Assembly (NCBI GenBank): GCA_031459935.1
Contig: JAVKHN010000038.1
Span: 1-18,959 of the forward strand
Length of the DNA: 18,959 bases
Direction: 5' to 3'
From: Sysuimicrobium calidum
Lineage (GTDB): Bacteria; Sysuimicrobiota; Sysuimicrobiia; Sysuimicrobiales; Sysuimicrobiaceae
In this document: positions 14,517 through 18,959 of the stretch, piece after piece
Numbering within the stretch: the first letter of the stretch is position 1
How the letters are laid out: the number at the start of each line of letters is the position of its first letter
The notes under the pieces: model-generated
Databases searched by the model: none
What the model saw: the letters and a program-made list of their open reading frames with translations, nothing else
Told to the model about the DNA's origin: nothing
Position numbers and translations under genes: made by a program

Positions 14517-14771
14517 ATGCGGTGCCCCCAGTGCGGCGGTACCCTCCAGACCTTCATCTCCGGCCGGTTCGTCCGGTCCAGGGGTGGGTGGGTGTGGGTG
14601 CGGAGCGTCCGGAGGGCCTGTGCCGGGTGCGGGATGGAGTGGCCTGAACAGGATCTCTCCCTGCGGTGCACCCCGGTGCGGGAGTTCACCGAGAGCCTGC
14701 GGGGACTGCAACGCTCAGGGGACCTCATCGTGGTCCGGTACCCGGACGGCACCCTGGAGGTGGTGAGCTGA
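14517..14771 (+). CDS. small zinc-ribbon protein of unknown function
   Basis: An 84-residue protein starting MRCPQCGGTL, with Cys3-x2-Cys6 and Cys35-x2-Cys38 forming a likely four-cysteine zinc knuckle. After it come a helix (VREFTESLRGLQRSG) and a short hairpin (IVVRYPDGTLEVV). No catalytic residues are seen. It begins 40 bases after glnA and could be read through from it, but the ribosome site is weak (only GCGGG next to the ATG). Its last 57 bases overlap the 3' end of the convergent YihY-family gene. The regular Cys spacing and sensible C-terminus favour a real gene. Confidence 0.55.
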   Translation: MRCPQCGGTLQTFISGRFVRSRGGWVWVRSVRRACAGCGMEWPEQDLSLRCTPVREFTESLRGLQRSGDLIVVRYPDGTLEVVS

Positions 14772-15578
14772 CCGGCTGACCTCTGCGCCCAGCAGAAAAA
14801 CGGCTGCCACCACATATCCCCACACGAGGAAGACCACCACGCCTGTCAACGAGCCGTACACCAGTTGGTAGTGGACGATGCGCCCCACGCCCCAGAACAT
14901 CCCCTGCCGGGCCAGCTCGAAGAGGGCCGTCGCGGTTAGGGCTCCAGGCCAGAGGGACCGCCAGGGGATCCTGCAGTTCGGCAAGAGCCGGTAGGCGACG
15001 AGGAAGGCCAGGAAGGCAAGGATGAAGGGGAACAGGACCCGGATCCCCCAACTCCCCGAGAGCCTCCGGAGCTCTTGGGCAAGGCTCTCCGAAGCGAACC
15101 GTTCCGTGAGGGAGAGCAAGACGGAGAACACGAGGGAGGTGCCCAGGATCATGCCCACGAGGAGGGTGGAGACGAGCTCCACGGCCTTCCGCCTCCAGTA
15201 GGCCCGGGGGTGCCGTACGCCCCAGATGCGGTTCAGACTGTGGCGGGCAACGCCCGCGGCGGCGCTGGAGGTCCAGATGAACGTGGCGATGGCCGCGATC
15301 CCCACAGTGCCCCGAGCTCGGATGGCCTCATCGAGGTTTCTCAGGACCACGTCCCGGGCCTGAGGGGGCAGATAGAGGGCAAGGGTGCGGACGAGGGAAG
15401 CCCGGAGGTCTGCTTGATCCACGAAGAAGGCGGCGGAGGCCACGGCGGCGAGGAGAAGGGGGAAGACCGAGAGCAGCACGTGGTAAGCGATGGCCGCAGC
15501 CAGGATCGTACCGTCGTGGTCCAGGAACCCCTGGAGGGCAGCCCGTACGAGCCGGGGCACGGCGTTCACGGTCCCCAT
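14715..15578 (-). CDS. YihY/BrkB-family integral membrane protein
   Basis: A 287-residue protein with six predicted membrane helices. Family marks include the N-terminal DHDGTILAAAIAYHVLLSVFP segment, the WTSSAAAGVARHSLNRIW block after helix 2, and GSLTGVVVFLVWGYVVAAVFLLGAEV near the end. The family was once labelled ribonuclease BN; that assignment has been withdrawn, and its function is still unsettled (transport or envelope maintenance proposed). The ATG at 15578 has no clear ribosome site. The gene diverges from tRNA-Val, and its 3' end overlaps the zinc-ribbon gene by 57 bases. Confidence 0.87.
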   Translation of the reverse strand: MGTVNAVPRLVRAALQGFLDHDGTILAAAIAYHVLLSVFPLLLAAVASAAFFVDQADLRASLVRTLALYLPPQARDVVLRNLDEAIRARGTVGIAAIATFIWTSSAAAGVARHSLNRIWGVRHPRAYWRRKAVELVSTLLVGMILGTSLVFSVLLSLTERFASESLAQELRRLSGSWGIRVLFPFILAFLAFLVAYRLLPNCRIPWRSLWPGALTATALFELARQGMFWGVGRIVHYQLVYGSLTGVVVFLVWGYVVAAVFLLGAEVSRSAHHLQGAVRVPDHDEVP

Positions 15579-15590
15579 TGTAGGCGCCCA

Positions 15591-15619
15591 TTGCCGGAGG
15601 GGCGAGGCCCCCCTATAAT
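15591..15619 (+). promoter_or_regulatory. promoter of tRNA-Val
   Basis: TTGCCG at 15591-15596 and a perfect TATAAT at 15614-15619 are 17 bases apart. The -10 ends 11 bases before the first base of the mature tRNA, leaving a very short 5' leader. This is the best sigma-A-type promoter in the window. Confidence 0.8.
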
Positions 15620-15630
15620 TCTGGGTGTCT

Positions 15631-15705
15631 GGGCGGTTAGCTCAGCGGGAGAGCGCCTGCTTCACACGCAGGAGGTCAGAGGTTCAAGTCCTCTACCGCC
15701 CACCA
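15631..15705 (+). tRNA. tRNA-Val, anticodon CAC
   Basis: The cloverleaf closes fully. The acceptor stem is GGGCGGT with ACCGCCC, the D arm is in TAGCTCAGCGGGAGAGC, and the anticodon stem is CCTGC/GCAGG around TTCACAC. The T arm is AGAGG-TTCAAGT-CCTCT. The anticodon CAC reads GUG valine codons, frequent in a GC-rich genome. The 3' CCA (15703-15705) is encoded in the DNA. No intron and no variable-arm extension is seen. Confidence 0.96.
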
Positions 15706-15752
15706 AGCCCGAGCAGGATGCACAGGGGGCATGCTGTAGGGGAGGCGGAGGG

Positions 15753-16061
15753 GTGCGTGCGATCTACGTCCTGGCGGCCCTTAACTTGGCCGACGGTACT
15801 CTGACCGCTCTGTGGATCCGCCTCTTCCCCCATCTGGAGTGGAACCCCGTCTTCCGCGCTCTCGTGGAGACCTACGGAGTAGGAGGATCCTTTCTCGTGA
15901 AGGCGGCCCTCTCCGGGGTTCTGGTGCTGCGGGCCCATACGGCCCGCACCCTCGGCCGCTGGGAGATGGCGGTCCTCCGAGGGCTCAGCTGGGTATACGC
16001 GGCCGCGGTGGCCCAGCAGATTCCCATCGTGGTCTGGCTGGCCCTGCGGTCCAACGGGTAG
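15753..16061 (+). CDS. small membrane protein, DUF5658-like
   Basis: A 102-residue protein from GTG 15753, preceded by a purine-rich GGGGAGGCGGAGGG. It has three hydrophobic segments (about 1-20, 43-61 and 75-98). The pattern LNLADGTLTALWIRLFPHLEWNPVFRAL, continuing into a second helix with a Lys, resembles DUF5658 proteins (LNxxDxxxT...E.NP...K). No function is known for that family. It starts 47 bases after tRNA-Val and ends 11 bases before the aminopeptidase gene, so the three may share a transcript. Confidence 0.65.
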   Translation: MRAIYVLAALNLADGTLTALWIRLFPHLEWNPVFRALVETYGVGGSFLVKAALSGVLVLRAHTARTLGRWEMAVLRGLSWVYAAAVAQQIPIVVWLALRSNG

Positions 16062-16072
16062 GGGAAAAGACC

Positions 16073-17176
16073 ATGGATCCCAGAATCGCCAAGCTGGCAC
16101 GGGTGCTGGTGCAGTACTCCCTGGAGGTCCGGCCGGGGCAACTCGTACGCATCGCAGGCCCCGCCATTGCGGAACCCCTCCTGGTGGAGAGCTACCGCCA
16201 GGTGCTGCGGGCCGGAGCTCACCCCATCCTGCGCGTCACGCTGGACGGGATCGACGAGGTGTTCTACAAGGAGGCCACGGACGGGCAGCTGCGCTTCGTG
16301 TCGGAGCTGCAGAGGCTCGAGGTGGAGCACATCGATGCCTCCCTGGGCGTTTGGGCCAACTACAACACCCGGGCTCTCACCAACACGCCGCCCGACCGTC
16401 AGCGGATCCGGCGCGAGGCCCTGCGGGGGATAAGCCAACGGTTTCTGGAGCGGGCGGCTGTGGGCGCGCTGCGCTGGGTGGGGACTCAGTACCCCACCCA
16501 GGCGGACGCCCAGGAGGCGGAGATGTCCCTGCGGGAGTACGAGGACTTCGTGTACGGCGCGGGCCATCTCGATGCCCCGGACCCCATCGCGGTGTGGGAG
16601 AAGATCCGCACGCAGCAGCAGCGCATCGCGGACTTCCTCGCCACCAAGCGCACCCTCCGCGTGGTGGCGGAGGGAACGGACCTCACGGTGGGGGTGGCTG
16701 GCCGCACGTGGGTCAACGCGGCGGGGGAGCACAACTTCCCCGACGGCGAGGTGTTCACGGGGCCGGAGGAGGACCGCACGGAAGGGTACGTGCAGTTCTC
16801 GTTTCCCGCCATCTACGGAGGGCGGGAGGTGAGCGGGGTGCGGCTGGTGTTCGAACGGGGTCGGGTGGTGCACGCGGAGGCCAGCAAGGGGCAGGAGTTC
16901 CTGCACGAGATGCTGGAGGTGGACGAGGGAGCCCGGGTGCTGGGAGAGTTCGCCTTCGGGCTCAACGACGGCATCCAGCACTTCACCCGCAACATTCTCT
17001 TCGATGAGAAGATCGGAGGCACCGTTCACATGGCCCTGGGCTCCAGCTACCCGGAGACGGGCGGGCGGAACCAGTCTGGCCTGCACTGGGACATGATCTG
17101 CGACCTCCGGAGGGGCGGGGAGGTCTACGCGGACGGGGAACTCATCTACCGGGACGGGAAGTTCCTGCTACCCTGA
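16073..17176 (+). CDS. M29-family (thermophilic/AmpS-type) metallo-aminopeptidase
   Basis: A 367-residue protein of family length, from ATG 16073 with AGGGG upstream. All six expected co-catalytic metal ligands are present: Glu226 (NFPDGEVFTGP), Glu292 (LGEFAFGLN), His319 (GGTVHMALG), Tyr326 (SSYPETGG), His338 and Asp340 (SGLHWDMI). The N-terminal domain (1-190) supplies the dimer interface and narrows access, so the enzyme trims short peptides in the cytoplasm. Members of this family are typically broad-specificity and best known from Thermus and Bacillus. Its 3' end overlaps the convergent small gene by nine bases. Confidence 0.93.
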   Translation: MDPRIAKLARVLVQYSLEVRPGQLVRIAGPAIAEPLLVESYRQVLRAGAHPILRVTLDGIDEVFYKEATDGQLRFVSELQRLEVEHIDASLGVWANYNTRALTNTPPDRQRIRREALRGISQRFLERAAVGALRWVGTQYPTQADAQEAEMSLREYEDFVYGAGHLDAPDPIAVWEKIRTQQQRIADFLATKRTLRVVAEGTDLTVGVAGRTWVNAAGEHNFPDGEVFTGPEEDRTEGYVQFSFPAIYGGREVSGVRLVFERGRVVHAEASKGQEFLHEMLEVDEGARVLGEFAFGLNDGIQHFTRNILFDEKIGGTVHMALGSSYPETGGRNQSGLHWDMICDLRRGGEVYADGELIYRDGKFLLP

Positions 17177-17449
17177 CCCCTCCGACTCGAACTGAGCGAT
17201 GAGGGCCTCGAAAAGGCGGCGCTGCTGTTCAGCCACTGCTTCCATCCGCGCTGCGTAGAAGGGGTGCTCTGCGGCCTTGAGCTCGATGTTCTGCAGCACC
17301 CGGGACTGGATCTCCCGCAGGAACGCAGCCACCTCGTGCGGATCGAAGGAACCGAACTCCCCTGCCCGAATCCGCTCCACGAACTCCTCAATCGGCCGCA
17401 TCTCATCCATGCACACCCGCTCGTAAGCCGCCCAAAGTTGTTCGTTCAC
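17168..17449 (-). CDS. small helical protein of unknown function, coupled to pyruvate kinase
   Basis: A 93-residue protein that I do not recognise. The GTG at 17449 overlaps the pyruvate kinase stop (GTGA), and GGAGG lies six bases upstream inside that gene. The sequence is predicted almost wholly helical, acidic and soluble: MNEQLWAAYERVCMDEM, then PIEEFVERIRAGEF, then a long amphipathic helix (VAAFLREIQSRVLQNIELKAAEHP) and a final AVAEQQRRLFEALIAQFE coiled-coil-like stretch. There is one Cys and no signal or membrane segment. Tight translational coupling suggests it is made in proportion to pyruvate kinase and might bind it, but there is no direct evidence for that. Confidence 0.7.
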   Translation of the reverse strand: MNEQLWAAYERVCMDEMRPIEEFVERIRAGEFGSFDPHEVAAFLREIQSRVLQNIELKAAEHPFYAARMEAVAEQQRRLFEALIAQFESEGSG

Positions 17450-18909
17450 GTCCGGCCTCCCTCCCGGCGACGGATGCGGTGCACCTTCAGGAAGTTGGTG
17501 CGACCACGGGCGATGATGGGAGAAGACCCGGTGATCACCACCACATCCCCGGGCTTCACCAGGCCTCCCTTCAGGAGCACCTCCTCCGTATGGACCACCA
17601 TGGCGTCCGTGTCCTCCCGGAAGGGGGTGACCACGGGTTCCACGCCCCACCAGAGGGCAAGCTGACGCGCCACCTGCGGGTCCTCCGTCACCGCGAGGAT
17701 GGGTTCCGCGGGGCGGTTCTTGGAGACCAGCTGGGCCGTGCGGCCGCTCCGGGTGATCACCACGATGGCCTTGGCCCGCACATCCCGGGCGATCGCACAG
17801 GCCGCCGCGGCCACGGACTCCGCGATCCCCATCCGATGGGCGTGCGGAGCGCCCACCCGGTAGAGCTCGGGGTGGGCGCTTTCCACCTCCACCGCGATGC
17901 GATCCATCATCCGGACGGCCTCGACAGGGTAGGCTCCGATAGCGGTCTCGTCGCTCAGCATCACCGCGTCCGTGCCGTCCAGGATGGCATTCGCCACATC
18001 CGAGACCTCCGCCCGGGTGGGCCGGGGCTGGTGGACCATGGACTCCAGCATCTGCGTGGCGGTGATGGCCGGAATGCCGAACTCGTTGGCCTTGTGAATG
18101 ATGAGCTTCTGCAGGACCGGGACCCGCTCCAGGGGTACTTCAACCCCTAAATCGCCCCGAGCCACCATCACCCCGTCGCTGGTGGCCAGGATCTCCTCCA
18201 GGTGCTCCAGAGCCTCGGCCTTCTCCAGCTTCGCAATCAGAGGGATCTCCACACCCAGACGTTCCAGCTCCGCCCGGGCGGAGAGCACGTCCTCCGCCCG
18301 GCGCACGAAGGAGAGGGCCACCATGTCCACTCCCTGCGCGATGCCGAACCGCAGGTCCTCCAGGTCCTTGGGAGTCAGTGCGGGGGCGTGCACCCGCACC
18401 CCGGGGAGGCTCATGCCCTTGTGCTCCTCCACCCGACCTCCCCGCATCACCCGGGCCTCGATCCCGCTCTCCCGGACCGCGATTACGCTCAGCTCCATCT
18501 GACCGTCCGCGAGCAGGATGCGGTCGCCGGGCCGCACCTCTCGCAGGAGCTCCGGAGAGGTGGTGGTGAGGGAGCGCTCGGGGGCGTACCCGGGCTGGGT
18601 ACGGATCAGGACCTGCTCGCCCTCCTGGAGCTCCAGGGGCCGGTGCTCGGGGAGCTCTCCCACCCGGATCTTCGGGCCCTGCAGATCCTGCAGGATGGCT
18701 ACCGTCCGCCCCAGTTCCTCCGCCGCCCGCCGCACCTCCTGCATCCGACGGGCGTGTTCCTCCCGGGTGCCGTGGGAGAAGTTGAACCGGAACACATCCA
18801 CGCCCGCGCACACGAGCTCCCGGATGCGCCCGGGGTCGTCCGAGGCGGGGCCCAGGGTCGCAACGATCTTCGTGCGACGCCGTCGCCGGAAGAGATACCG
18901 CACTGCCAT
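17446..18909 (-). CDS. pyk: pyruvate kinase
   Basis: A 487-residue enzyme converting phosphoenolpyruvate and ADP to pyruvate and ATP. ATG 18909 has GGAGG about eight bases upstream; an upstream extension to 18951 would run through that site and is rejected. Motifs are FRFNFSHG (40-47), the catalytic Lys227 in IAKLEK, VARGDLGVEVP (249-259, metal ligand Asp253), TATQMLESM (283-291) and the C-terminal VVITRSGRTAQLVS regulatory domain. DLQGPKIR places Lys80 where potassium-dependent enzymes have Glu (Glu117 of the muscle enzyme). That family trait points to potassium-independent activity. The extra PEP-utiliser domain of some Bacillus enzymes is absent. Promoter not seen; only 50 bases remain upstream. 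Confidence 0.96.
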   Translation of the reverse strand: MAVRYLFRRRRRTKIVATLGPASDDPGRIRELVCAGVDVFRFNFSHGTREEHARRMQEVRRAAEELGRTVAILQDLQGPKIRVGELPEHRPLELQEGEQVLIRTQPGYAPERSLTTTSPELLREVRPGDRILLADGQMELSVIAVRESGIEARVMRGGRVEEHKGMSLPGVRVHAPALTPKDLEDLRFGIAQGVDMVALSFVRRAEDVLSARAELERLGVEIPLIAKLEKAEALEHLEEILATSDGVMVARGDLGVEVPLERVPVLQKLIIHKANEFGIPAITATQMLESMVHQPRPTRAEVSDVANAILDGTDAVMLSDETAIGAYPVEAVRMMDRIAVEVESAHPELYRVGAPHAHRMGIAESVAAAACAIARDVRAKAIVVITRSGRTAQLVSKNRPAEPILAVTEDPQVARQLALWWGVEPVVTPFREDTDAMVVHTEEVLLKGGLVKPGDVVVITGSSPIIARGRTNFLKVHRIRRREGGRT

Positions 18910-18959
18910 GGAACTGCCTCCTCTCCGGCAGGAACGATGCCACCAGACCACCTGTTCCC

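Noticed and set aside
15706..15752. Imperfect inverted repeat after tRNA-Val (GGATGC...GCATGC) as a terminator
   Set aside because: The arms pair poorly and no T run follows.

Overview
The window is a dense, visibly GC-rich stretch of bacterial chromosome. Genes abut or overlap by 1-4 bases, GTG starts are common, and no gene-free gap exceeds about 165 bases. It suggests a single-membraned (monoderm), probably thermophilic or deep-branching member of the Terrabacteria, near Bacillota or candidate phyla allied to it. This rests on an unadenylylated GSI-alpha glutamine synthetase, a FabL-type enoyl reductase, FakA/FakB fatty-acid kinase genes, BlaI/M56 regulators and a CopC-CopD fusion. The phylum cannot be fixed from sequence alone. 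I saw no phage, transposon or CRISPR array.

Region 1 (2-6402, + strand) looks like one translationally coupled operon, with mostly 4-base overlaps. In order it holds the end of an Asp-box beta-propeller protein, a BlaI/CopY-family repressor, an M56 membrane metallopeptidase, and a small membrane protein with two Cys-Pro helix ends. It continues with a TlpA/ResA thioredoxin, CcdA, a large CopC-CopD fusion with two extra C-terminal extracytoplasmic modules, and a second TlpA/ResA thioredoxin. Together they look like a regulated module for extracytoplasmic copper handling and thiol reduction, as needed for CuA oxidase or cytochrome c maturation.

Region 2 (6464-12989) is a lipid region. On the + strand a PlsY-like membrane protein precedes a DegV/FakB fatty-acid-binding protein. 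Converging on them, with the two stop codons sharing a CTAG, is a minus-strand operon: acyl-CoA dehydrogenase, zinc-dependent medium-chain dehydrogenase, FabL-type enoyl-ACP reductase, FabH, and a short FakA-like kinase. The PlsY-like protein lacks the family's catalytic motifs and the FakA-like protein lacks the usual C-terminal domain. This is therefore not simply a standard fatty-acid salvage set; it may make or recycle an unusual acyl chain.

Region 3 (12990-18959) is mostly housekeeping. glnA has a recognisable promoter and a perfect 12-bp palindrome in its leader. It is followed by a small zinc-ribbon protein, a YihY/BrkB membrane protein (-), tRNA-Val(CAC) with a good promoter, a small DUF5658-like membrane protein, and an M29 aminopeptidase. 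The window closes with pyruvate kinase (-), translationally coupled to a small helical protein of unknown function.
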